From Balanoglossus misakiensis (lineage: Eukaryota > Hemichordata), in NCBI GenBank assembly GCA_040954595.2, contig CM082596.2, positions 744,001-808,000 of the forward strand: a DNA stretch of 64,000 nt. Reading direction: 5' to 3'. Under the pieces are notes generated by a model, which was given only the letters and a program-made list of their open reading frames with translations, searched no databases and had not been told where the DNA came from. Made by a program: the position numbers and the translations under genes. This document shows, in pieces, positions 49,301 to 61,200 of the stretch. How positions within the stretch are numbered: position 1 is the first letter of the stretch; each line of letters begins with the position of its first letter.

Positions 49301-52300
49301 TTGTTCGCTGGCCTGCAGATTTACTGAGATACTAAGGCTTTGACTGCCAAACATCTTTGCAAGCGCTGGATGTGTCGACTTCTCAAAAAAGGCACAGTTG
49401 ATTATGTGCTTCAGATCATTGTACATGTATACCGGTACACACTCCTGTATCAGTCAAAGGTGGACCCCCTGACATCAATGATGGCGACAATGTCCAATTT
49501 CTAGAATGCAATTTTCCAGCTTGTTACATGAAGCCATGAAACTATCCCATGTTCTGACTTGTTCAATCATCCACGACTGCACAGAGACTGATGACGACTT
49601 ACGTACGTGTATACCGTACAGCGGAATCTGTCCATCACTGCCAACAACACACTTCCTGACGCTGACATGCAGTCACCACGTTTACTTCATTGATTGATCA
49701 TTACAAAATATTCAATACCTGAATATTCAGCACAATAGTCAGGTGTCCTGCCCACTCTCAAGAGTATCCAACAGTTTTGTTCTCAGTAAAAGAACAACTA
49801 AGCAGCAGTATTTTATTTCAAAACAAAAGTTTTATATTCATTTCAATTCAAGCATAGGACAGGCTTGTTTTTCAGTCATGGATATGTGACTGTTACCTTT
49901 CAGACAATGCTTTTAAATGGGCACACTCCCTTCTGGTCCTGCCACACAACTTGACCATGCCCTCCAGTGAGTACTATACTTATAAATGATTCATAAACTA
50001 TTCAAACACAAGCCAAATCGTTCTTGACGTAGAAAAGTGTGCCGCTGCCTTTGGGTAAAACAAGGGAAACTTCCAGTAATTAAAGAATGATGGGCCCTGG
50101 GCATGTCTGTGCATGTGGTACGTGTAAACATGACATTCCCTGATGTCACGATACATACTCCGTTGTCCAACCATCCTGTCATCGGTATCTTTTGACAAAC
50201 ACCGGCATAGGCCAAATTTTCAGAATGCAAGAAATTCTGAGAAATAATCACTCGGTAGCTTTGTATTGAAAATGAGTATTACAGATGCAATACTCAGAGG
50301 TGATTAGATCTTTGTGATCTTCTTGTTGCGTGATTGCCATATTATTTCATGAAAGACACAACTGCTATTAGCTTTAATCTTCCGAGGGACAATTGTGTTC
50401 TTGCCGCCAAGTATGACCATACACCCAACACATAATGACCATCACATATAAGCCAGGATTATATATTTTGCTGGTGCATTCATTATTGGCTCAGTAACAA
50501 GTTCACATCACGTTGACTTTTAAAGCGTTGCAAAGCTAAATCCCTCGACCTGAAACATGGCCTTTGTTGGACATCTTGGCTGATGACTCGAAATGTTTCA
50601 ATTTAACGCTACAGCAATCATTGATAGAGTCATCTCGGCACACCTGCCTCACTGTATCTAAACCACCAAACAGCTTCTTTAAAGCAACCTGCCTATTGAA
50701 GACATCACAAACTCTTATATTGTATTATTTTATAGCATCACTGAATATCATTTTCCGTTTGCCGCCATAAGACAACATCAAACCAGGGGCAGGTTCTGAA
50801 TGACATGTCAAGCAATGAAACACAGCATTTGCGTCAAAAAACAATCAAAGTTATAGGGCCTGCTTTCACATAAACTTGTAATTCAGGTAGAGATCCAACA
50901 CATGCCCCACTTCTGGTGTTGCAGATAGACAACCTGTGGCCTCAGAAAAGTTTTATCAAAAAGCTTACATGTGTATTACATGTGCGGTCAATGTATCCTT
51001 GACGCGGATCAGCAAACCTTTATGATTAATAGTTTATAGGGTAATAATTCTTAATATTCGCTATGATTACTTGTTCATTTACATAAAAGTGAGTGTTATG
51101 GAGCCCTGAAATGCTTGTTCAGGTGTAAGTTCAAAGTTCAACTGTGTAATTAGCCTATTAAGTTGACCGAAATTGCCGTTGACTTTATATGGGGTGTCAT
51201 ATAATTTAATGAAGAGCAACTACGTGGAAATTAAGCACATTCTGCCTTTTCACTGGACGTATACTGTAATATTTCATTTTAAATCGCACCAAATTCCTGG
51301 AATCAAGATGTTTTCTCAACGAGCTAAACGGTTACACTGAGAAATTGCTATATTTGATGGCTATGATAAATACAAGGTAGCCAAGCCACCAAAGCATACA
51401 TGTACATGTTGATGTGAAGGGAACTAATTTCAGAGTAATAATAGTAATTAGGAATTTCGTATCGTGTACAGTTTTAAAGAGGTGAATATCTCACACGTTT
51501 GGGATTTTATCAGGAGATTTGATGCAGCGAACTCAAACTCAGATATTTACGATTTAGTGTTAGGTCTCGTATATAACTAAACAAGGACATAAACCTGAAG
51601 AGATATCCCTGCCCATTCAACACACATGCTATGATTTCTAAGTTTAAGTTTCTGGTAATTGCTCGCGCACACCAAAGGGAATTTCTACAACTTGGCAAAA
51701 TGTTAAAACTCTGTGGTGAAGTTTTCACGTTTAAACATGACTACCAGTAGTGTGGTTATTGATTCATGGATGGCAGTGGCACCCACAATGCATTGATTTT
51801 GGAGATGTAATCAGTTGCTCATAGCTGTGTGGAATTCTTCAAGGGCACAGTGTTCCAGAAATAGGTTGCCACTTAGGTTGTGCTGATTCCTTCAAGGGCA
51901 ATGCGTCCTGAATATCACAGTTTCTTGGCCTGATCGTCAATTTTTCTGATAAATGTTGGGATCACCACTGAAACTCAGGGACATTTTTCTGGCTGTCTAT
52001 TCACTGCCTCGAGCGATCAATCGTCTCTTTCTCAGCGTCATAACGATGACGGTGATCATGATTCAACGTTGGATTTAATTGTCATCAAAGTACGTCCTTG
52101 GGGTGTGCAAACGCAGAGCAAAAAACAAGGGATATCTTACAGGGAGCAAAATTACTACACAGTAAAAAAATCACCCGAATGTCAAGGTTGAAAGCTGTTT
52201 TAACTGAAGTCATTTTCAACAAAGTCGTTGGAAATCTCTTTAAGGGAGAGCCTGCATGATAGATTAAACGTTAAGCCCACAAGAGTCGAAACCAAAATAA

Positions 52301-55300
52301 CCGTGCAATGCATAAAAACTTACGAGGGGTTGTTCAATGATCTTTCTGATTTGTTTCTTTTACGACAACAATTGATCTTGGTGTAGATCTAGCGGTCATG
52401 TGCTGGTTGCTCCAATTTCTCCAGGTACAATACGTCGACTTGTTTAAATGGAGCATTGCTCAAGGAGTGTATTAGTTTTCCTTGGAGGTTTTCATTATTT
52501 TGCTTTTCTTATGAACAGTGTATGGTAATAGCAATTTTGACGAAACTGTCAAAAGCAATACTGAAAGAATATAGATGGACAGTTGTCAAGCCTCGATAAA
52601 GTATGAATTTGTTATTAATATGAGGGATCTGTAACCTGCTGTGCAAATCAACCTGGATTGGTCCACAAAAGAACTGTGAAATGTTTTGCTTGGCTCTTTC
52701 ATACACATTTCAACATATTGCGGGCTAATGGACAGGTCAAAACAAATGAACTGGCATATGAATGGATTCTGCTTGTAAGTGACGCAAGAGATATGAACCG
52801 ATAGACCTGTCAATAGTTCAAAAGTTTTCTTATTGTTTGGTGAGTGAATTAAAATAGTTGATGCACGTGTTTGTTATGACTTTGTAAGATAGGCCATTTC
52901 GTAAAAACTAAAGTCTGCTGTTTGATAAATAGATGGAAAACAGTTGTGACATGATTTCAGTAAGAAATATGTTGTTGTTGTTATAAACACTTATAGCTGA
53001 TAATCGACCATGGTCAGAATCACCAAACATTAGTTATCTTCTCATTTAATTTACAAATTGAACAACTAAATGTAACAACATGTATAGCCAACTATCATGG
53101 TAAAGGGGATAACACAAAACCAAACGCTGAAATCCTGTAGTTAACATCCTTTTAGGTAGCTAAATATAACTTCATTCAAGCATGACACTACCCATAGAAA
53201 TTTCGAGTGCGTCATTAACCCCTTAGGTACTTTTAGAGCGCCACCTATACAGGTACTTCATGCGAGTCAACAGTCTTCACTACTGCTCCAAGTATGTCAT
53301 TAACCCTTTGAACACCACAAATTTTCTTGCCAAGATGTTTGTGTGAAATTTTATCATTCTATACATTTTTTTTCAATTCTTCCCTTAGGGTGGGGTCTGG
53401 GCTGTGATGACATAGTTCCAAATGAAAAACTCACGTCCAACACTATCCCATGATATACAAGATCTATACTTACTTGCAGTTTTTATATTATTTGTACACA
53501 CACTTTTGTTGTATGCTTGCATACACTGCTGATTGTGTTAATATGGGCCTAATCTGGGAATGAAATCAGTTTATCAACAACACGCAAGATACTATCGCGG
53601 TGTTTGTCCCAATCCTGGCTATTGATGTGCGTACTAATACAGTTGACATCAATCCGCTGAGATTCCACATGCAATATTTGCGAAGTGACAGTATGTGTGC
53701 ATTGTCCATAGCTATACAAAGAACGCAGAGCATGTAATTTCAATCTTCAAAATGTCGTGCTCATTACAGCATTGAGCAGGATATCCAAGCACTGACCGTG
53801 GATCTCTGCGCCTTGACAAAGTTAATATCTCAGAGGATATCAACGCCTCCGCAAAACTAATCCCCATGGTCCCTTTCATTGCAGTCACAATTATTCATGT
53901 AGGCATGGATGAAATACCAGATGGTAGTAACCAGATATAATTCATCAATGTTAGCAATTTTTGTTTAGTTTCATTTAATTTTAATAAATTTTATTTTTCA
54001 GCCAGTCTTAATATTTAATGTTTCCTAATCAAACCAATATAGAGTATCTTTTGCGAAGTGTGATACTTATCATTTAAAACATCTAAGAGTAAGAAATCAC
54101 GTAGGGAAGGAAGGCCCATCAAATGTGCAGATACCGCAGTGCTGATGACAGCATCTGCAGAACTGAAATGTAAAATACGTGATAGCTTTATCTCTGACTG
54201 CATGTACTCAGCCAGTCTGAGAGACATAGTTATAGTATTCCACATCTTTATATTCTTGAACAGCCCACTTCTTTGCATTATGCTTCTACAGCGTCCATAA
54301 TGAACACATAGAATACTTGAAAGCTTAATGCTGAGTCTCCTAACATCTATGGTATAGGTTCAGTAAAATGAGGTTGCCATGTTTCATATAACATATACTT
54401 GGATGAAAGTTGATCAGTATAGAAGCAGCTGAACTTTACAAGCGGAAAATCCCAGGGTTAGAGTGGCGTTGACATCCTTTTGCTGAAAGGACTGCATCTT
54501 CCGAGGATGTACGTACAGGAAATAATATCCAAAGTACAAGGTCGATATGGTGTAGCTGACTCGCACTATTCGTTCATGATTTTGTGGAGCGGTTAATAGA
54601 TTTTCCTGTAGGACGTTGAAATCCAAAACTGAAGCGTCAATAATGTTGGGTCCTTTAACATACTCTAAATTATCTCTACAGTGTTCACTGCATGTAATCC
54701 TGCAATTAAATGGGAATTGTATATATATACCGGTACGTCTTTACACAGGGACTCGCAGACTATTTTCTTGACGAGCACAATACATTGCATACTTATACTT
54801 TGCTAAAAGATCGAAAAAAGTATGCCCGAAAGGTATCTTTAAAATCCTGTCTTTAATGTTCCCATATCAATCGACAAAACATCGCTGTAAGGCATGTTCA
54901 GTTTGTACCATCTGAATTCACCAATGTGGCGTGACCCTCAATGGATATTCTGAAGGAAATGACACGACTGATGATAGGTGTCCCTCTAATGCATCGACTT
55001 GTATTGTCGCGAATACCTACTAGGCAGCGTCAATTGTGCCAATGTTTTGCTTTGCTTTTTAACAGAAAACTTTTAAAGTTCCATTAGATCTTACTTTTTG
55101 GTATTTACGGTGTACTTGTGAATCGTGTAATATCTTATAATTGCTGTTTCTTGTTTGAATCCCTGAAGCATAATGAACTATCCAGGATTTACTACGGGTA
55201 TATGTAAAATAAATGGTGATTGTATTCCTTTAATGATTAGCTCTCAGTAATATTTAGCACGTAAACATCTCTGCTTTGAGAATTCTACAACAATATAGAT

Positions 55301-58198
55301 ATTTAGTGTTGTGTATTCTCAATTTGGTCACATATCATGTATGTATTCCGTTGAATTATTACACATTTATTTCACGAGATCTTGTGTCATGAATAATCCA
55401 AAACATGTGTGGTTTATCCTTGCATAAAAGACTTTTGAGTCCATAATGAAAGGAAGTCGAAAAAAGCTTCACAGATTTTGAAAGTATTCCTCTGGGATTT
55501 TAAGATTTTAGTAAAACCACACATTTCTCATGGTTGAAATATTATTTTAACAATACCACAAATTTATGCACTACTCCATCCCTTAATTCTCAACAGTAGT
55601 ATCAAAGTCGGCATTTCCTATCTTTTCTTCTTTCTGTCACTTTCATTATGCTGGATATTTGGAATCTATAAAACAGACTAATTATACGCACAGATCCGGA
55701 GAATATGTTCTTCATTTTTGTTGATCCGGCTTGGAGTTTGGGTTTAGAATCTTAAAATGGAGAGGAAGAGAAATCCTTGCCACTGCAATATTGAAACGCA
55801 ATAATGTAGCACGCAATTATATAAACCACCCATTTCGAGTAAAATACGATTTAGGATGGCGGGGATCGAGCCCATATCAGGCAGTGAGTGATGTTCCATC
55901 TGAGAACCGTACTTTGATCCAATAAGTAGACATTAAAATAATAAATTTGCCAGTTTTACGACCAGAATTCCTTTCCCTATAAATGTACAACGATTTTTAT
56001 GTGAAGATATATACGTGTATCACTCATCATGGACAGATTTACCAAGGCAGGGCTTATTGTCTAAATCGATTTCACGAAACAAATGTGCGCGAAGGTCATT
56101 GTGAGAAGTGGTCAGGTTTCATGAACAATTAGCACCACAAATGATTATCCCTCAATCACGTAAATCGAAGTGATTTAACCTTTAACTTTTTGACGCAATT
56201 TTGTGTGAATGCGCGGCTGCATTGCATTGCGATTAAAAAATCCAATTAACGGCAATACTGTATATTGCACAATGTGTGGAATGTAGAAAATATTCCTGAA
56301 ATCTCAGCTTTCCTTTCATCTGACACTCAAAGCTATAACAAGTAGAGTTTCCCTCACGGTTTGACGTCATTGTGAGATTTTGTAATTGGTTCTTTTTTGT
56401 CACGTAACGGTACTGTCTGTCACATTTTCTTCTTTCGTTGTTGAATCTTTGAAATATCAACATGTCAGCTTTTACACGCATGTTGGGTAATGTTGCCATT
56501 AAAATGTCCATAAGGGGGTAATTTAAACATCGATCTTGACTCTAATACTAGTAGAGTACAGTAACAAGACCTTGGATGGAGTGCTCTAATTTCTACTGCT
56601 TGTGAAAGGCTGTTTTGTGTTCCATTATTGATTTGTAGGTGTACAAGAGTGACTGTTTTTATTTGTTTCTCATCATAAGCTTCTTGGTATTATGAATTGA
56701 TCATGTGGACGGACTATGAAAAACAATCAATCTTCAACAGTTTTTGTGATCTTGGGTCATGTGAAAAAATAACTACCTGTATGTATTGTTCTCTTTAAAG
56801 ATGCTAAACTAATTACAGCTCCCTAACACCACTTGCGGGTGTAACATGCTATGCATTGCCGTAAACTATTACTTTGCGTGCTAAAAGACTGTCATCATAA
56901 TATTTAAACGCTTTGCCCTTAGCATTATCTGTACAATGATGCATTGCATGCGACGTAAACATGATAGCCTGCAGACAACAACCCCAAGTCCATTTTTTCA
57001 TCATCACCTGATAAATGTACGTAACATGCATTGTGGGTATTATACCTTGCATGCACATAGGGCGGCATGACCTTGACCTTTGTTCCCCGATAGACTTGCT
57101 GATCAAATTTCACCACGGTAAATACTGAGGATTTGAAAACGGCTTTAGCGTGGACAGCGTAAAACCATGTCTTGCCCAATTAACCTGTACATTGATCGCT
57201 TCATTTCCAAATCAATTAATTTAAACAGTTTAGTCTTGCTTTCAATCAAGTGTCACCCTACTAGAAGCCTTAGCAATACTATAATTATACACCACCTATA
57301 TTTCACAGCATCTGATTTCCAACCATCAATTCTTTCACTTTTCTTGCTTTTTGATTGTTTGAAGTGTCAGTATATCATTCCCTGACCGACTAGAGATTGG
57401 ATAAACCATTTTCTCTTAAATTCACCCATAAATAAATCAGACAATGAAATTCACAAATTCCAGTAGTATACCTTACTCTTGAAAAGTCATCAACCTGTCA
57501 ATTAAAGTAAAATTATCCTCAATTATGTCATGCAAGACGGATTAACATTCAGGTTCCTTAGGTTATAATTGCATATTTTAAGCAGATTATAAAGTTTCTT
57601 TTTCAATAATGTCTTGTTCACTTTTAAAGCTATTAGCGTGATCCACTTAAATCTTTACTTAATTGTACTAACGATACCTGGTGAAGTAAAGGATCCTGGC
57701 ATTTTTCAGTCGACATCAGGTTATTCATTTAGTTTCAGTATCATGCAATTTCGATCGCGTAATATAATGTCGGTATTTATATTCTGAAGGGCCGGTGGGT
57801 TACAACATATATATATTTTTAAAGGCGAGATTGTCATTTTGTTTGATGGTATTGATATGTGAATAGGACGACGAACCACCAAGGGTTTAGAAGTCTACAG
57901 AGCATTACCCGTGAAACGCGCTTGTTACTTTGGTTTCTTTTGATTAGAACACTCCCGGGAATCATAAAATGAAAGGCGATGTCGTAAAACGGTGAGAGTG
58001 GGGCGGCTGCTGAAAATTTAACATATTACCTGGGAATGGGAAAGTGTCGTATACGGTCGTGCTGCGCCGAAGTCAATTACGAAGAACTGTAAAGTAAGAA
58101 CGTGAGATACAAACCTAACTGAATAAAAACTATGTACTTGGTGCACGAACCATCATTAAAGATGCTCCAGTAACTCTAACTTTTTGCCATTTTTTCAG
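43343..58198. other. Gene-poor region
   Basis: No recognisable gene. Isolated minus-strand possibilities are an exon-like segment at 46235-46077 (acceptor GAGTTCTCAG, donor AAG|GTAGGTGC, 53 codons, phase 0 both ends) and an 84-codon frame with a true ATG at 47370-47116. Neither could be linked to neighbours. A CTAT tract lies at 44081-44124. The pair GTCATTAACCC(C/T)TT at about 53,211 and 53,298 is a short direct repeat. The palindrome TACCGGTA recurs at several places, including about 49.4, 54.7 and 61.1 kb. Confidence 0.5.
44081..44124. repeat. (CTAT)n / (CTGT)n microsatellite
   Basis: Tetranucleotide tract with a CTGT interruption, in non-coding DNA. Confidence 0.9.
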
Positions 58199-58298
58199 TG
58201 TTTTTCTCCCATGTACCTGTATCAACTCCTATTTCTTTTTCTGCTCTGGATAGCTTTAGGAAATGCTCAGTCTTTAGCTTCTCAACAAAAAAGCCTAT
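58199..58298 (+). CDS. Candidate signal-peptide exon of an unidentified secreted protein
   Basis: A strong acceptor (TTTTTGCCATTTTTTCAG) ends at 58198 and a strong donor (CTAT|GTAAGTACC) follows 58298. Between them an ATG at 58211 opens a typical signal peptide, MYLYQLLFLFLLWIALGNAQ, plus nine residues, leaving in phase 1. A phase-1 intron just after the signal peptide is common in secreted animal proteins. An upstream non-coding exon ending near 58,092 (GTAAGAACG) is conceivable. Downstream, open frames at about 59,026-59,367 contain many Cys, Arg and His residues; one frame can be entered in phase 1 at 59026 by a weak acceptor. The mature protein is not identified. Confidence 0.35.
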
Positions 58299-61200
58299 GT
58301 AAGTACCGATATTGTTATTGTGAACGAATGTATTCAAGTCCAGACTTGAATTCAATTTTCAACAGTAACAATGCTGGTTACTGTAAAAGGCCTGTGTTGA
58401 AAAACCAACCACTCAGCCGTTCTTTATGTTTTAATACAGAGTGGAATAAGAATTAAACCACAGTTTATACCAAAAGCTAAAATACTGAGAAAATAGCCCA
58501 AGTGTTGGAGTCACTGGAGCTTTTCTACCATGCCTTACTACATGTTTTGAAGTTGGCAAATTTTCTCTGTGTACCACTGTACATTAACTGCGTTAATCGC
58601 AATTTGATAACTTGACGTACTTCAAAATCGAAAACATCAATGTTTTGTGTCCAGTCATAAAATCGTCGGCTCAATACAAAACCACATCAAATGTCTGTAA
58701 TTATTTCGAGCTGAGCGTTGAAATGATTCAAACTCACAAATTTGTTCAAATCCATTAAACTGCAACTTTCTCCCACGCTTTTTATGAAAATTGCATTTCT
58801 ACGTACTTGATAACTCGATTGCCGTATCAAATATCTTTTAATAACATTCATGGGATGATAGAATATACCAGATTCTGGCATCAGCGCCGAGTCATTAAAT
58901 CAAGTCTATGCCGAGAAGCCCAAGAGACCTTCCTTAATAATGTTTCGACGTATAATTCTGCAGAGGATGGCTTGATTTTCCCTCGTTTCAACCCCAGGTG
59001 AGCTTCTGTACTACTCCCGAGGTAGTACAACGATATGATTCAACACTGTTCCAAGGTGATTATTTGCCGCAATGCAATTTTATGTCTGCACATCGGTTGC
59101 CTGGTCTACCATTGTGTGGTTCATGCAACCGACAAAAGCAGAAGTCGGAATCAACAATCTCCTGCGAATGTTGTAATCGACATCATCCCCAGGGAACCAT
59201 TATCAAGACTTGGAGATACTTCCATCGGCAAACAGAACTTTCTCATTCGTGGGTTTCAAAGAAAACCACCGGCAACGAACAGGAGACGAGATCTGAGACT
59301 ACGAACAAAATTACATCCACAACACATTATCGTACATAAAAGAACTTTTAGAGAATGCTGTGTGTGAGTTTCGATTCATACTACAAAGTCTGAGATAATT
59401 TAATCCTTCGGGGTACATGGCTGAAAACCCCCAATCAGTCCAAAAGCATAATGCTCTCCCATTTTTTCTTTGCTATAAACATTGCAGATATTCCCCCTTT
59501 AAGCTTCACTGTAGTTTAGTTAGGAACATTGACCTGCGCACATTGACATTGCGCATCTGTGCTTACCTGTACTTATTGTTAATAGTGTTTAAAAGTATTT
59601 TAACTGCTGATGTATGATATTGAATCATAATTACATTATCATGTACCCCGGTAAAAAGACATGAGCAACATATGTGATTAACCCAGATTGGTTTATTAAT
59701 TTAACATTGAACTTCATACTATGCCAAAGTCCCTATCGCTAGAACGAAATAAACTGAAACAGGCTTTATAGCTTAAGCACATGCAGACTGTGCCTTGCAA
59801 GTTGTTCTTGGATAACCTCTAATTTGCTTTTACAATTCATGGTGTCTGTGAAATTGAGGTTAGTTTTAGTTAGTTCTCAATCCAACAGTTTAGTTAAAAA
59901 TTTGATAGTCACAGACAAAAAATAATCAATATCTAATATTTAATATTGGACGCCATCATGATTACATACATCAAGCAGAGAGACACTGTGCACTTCCAAA
60001 CTAATCTCTACTACAGTCTTGCATTACCTAGAGATATTTACTTGGAAAATCCTTGTTAAAGCAAAAAAAATCTACTGTTACATAGAAAGTAGAAAATACG
60101 GCAAATTGTATTGTCTTTAATATCACCAGGGACTATCTTACATTGGCTCAATACAAACAATTACCGTGGCTTCAGTGACTTGGGGATGTGATCTTTGACT
60201 AACTGACCCACTGTATTCCCCTTTCCCTGTGCAGTGTCAAATAACGTGTAAGTGTGCAAAATAATCTGCGCTGTTTTGGAATCCTTTAAAACTTTGATTG
60301 CATAATTGTCCACTCACAACGCAATTCAAGTCGAAAATGTCAAACGCACAAAAGCACCTATGCCGTCTATGGAAGCTTATGAAATGCTTTCATTTCTGTG
60401 CCGACTTTTTTCTGATCGAACCGATTGAATTCTGAAAACGTGGACTAACGCAGAGTAAATTATTTCCGATGGAGAATAAATTATTCTCAATTACTGGACA
60501 CATTGGAAGTCAGGTGATGGACTGATGCTTTATGTGGGCCAAAAGACCTTCCATTCCTTTGAATCCTTGTGCAATACAAACTGTGTAACGGTAATTTAGT
60601 GCCCATACATGCCTCTGAAAGGCAACAATATCATCACATTTTGTGTTTAAATGCATTATGACATTAAAAGATTGAATAGTGACCCACTATATACTGAAGA
60701 TAAACCCTTCTTTTACATTGCAAGTAATATTATGTTAAATACACAGTGGTTATGTATTGATCACATACTCTTTGTATTACTGTTTAATTGTTCAAGAACT
60801 TTTTACACTGTTGAACTAAATTAATTAATTGTGTGAGAACTGCTAAGTGCTGAAGTGTGTTCATTCTTATTTACCTCAATGTGAGTAGATCATGGCTGTT
60901 CTAATTGACTATAAGTGACGTGGTCACAGTTTAACAAGATTGAATTGATTGGAGTATCAACAAGATCAACTTTTGACATCAAAGAACAATAAACCTATCC
61001 GAAAATGATAAAACATCATTATGTGAGCATCGTTCCGCAGTCATACTGATATGTAGCAAGTACCGGTATAATACTGTTTCAAATAACTACTTTTATTAAC
61101 AATGCACAATTTTGCGTATTTTGGACCATTGCATCTTTGTTTGCCTAGTTGTCTTTGGAGTGAAAATTGTTAGTTCTTTTAGGTATTCAGCAACTGATTC

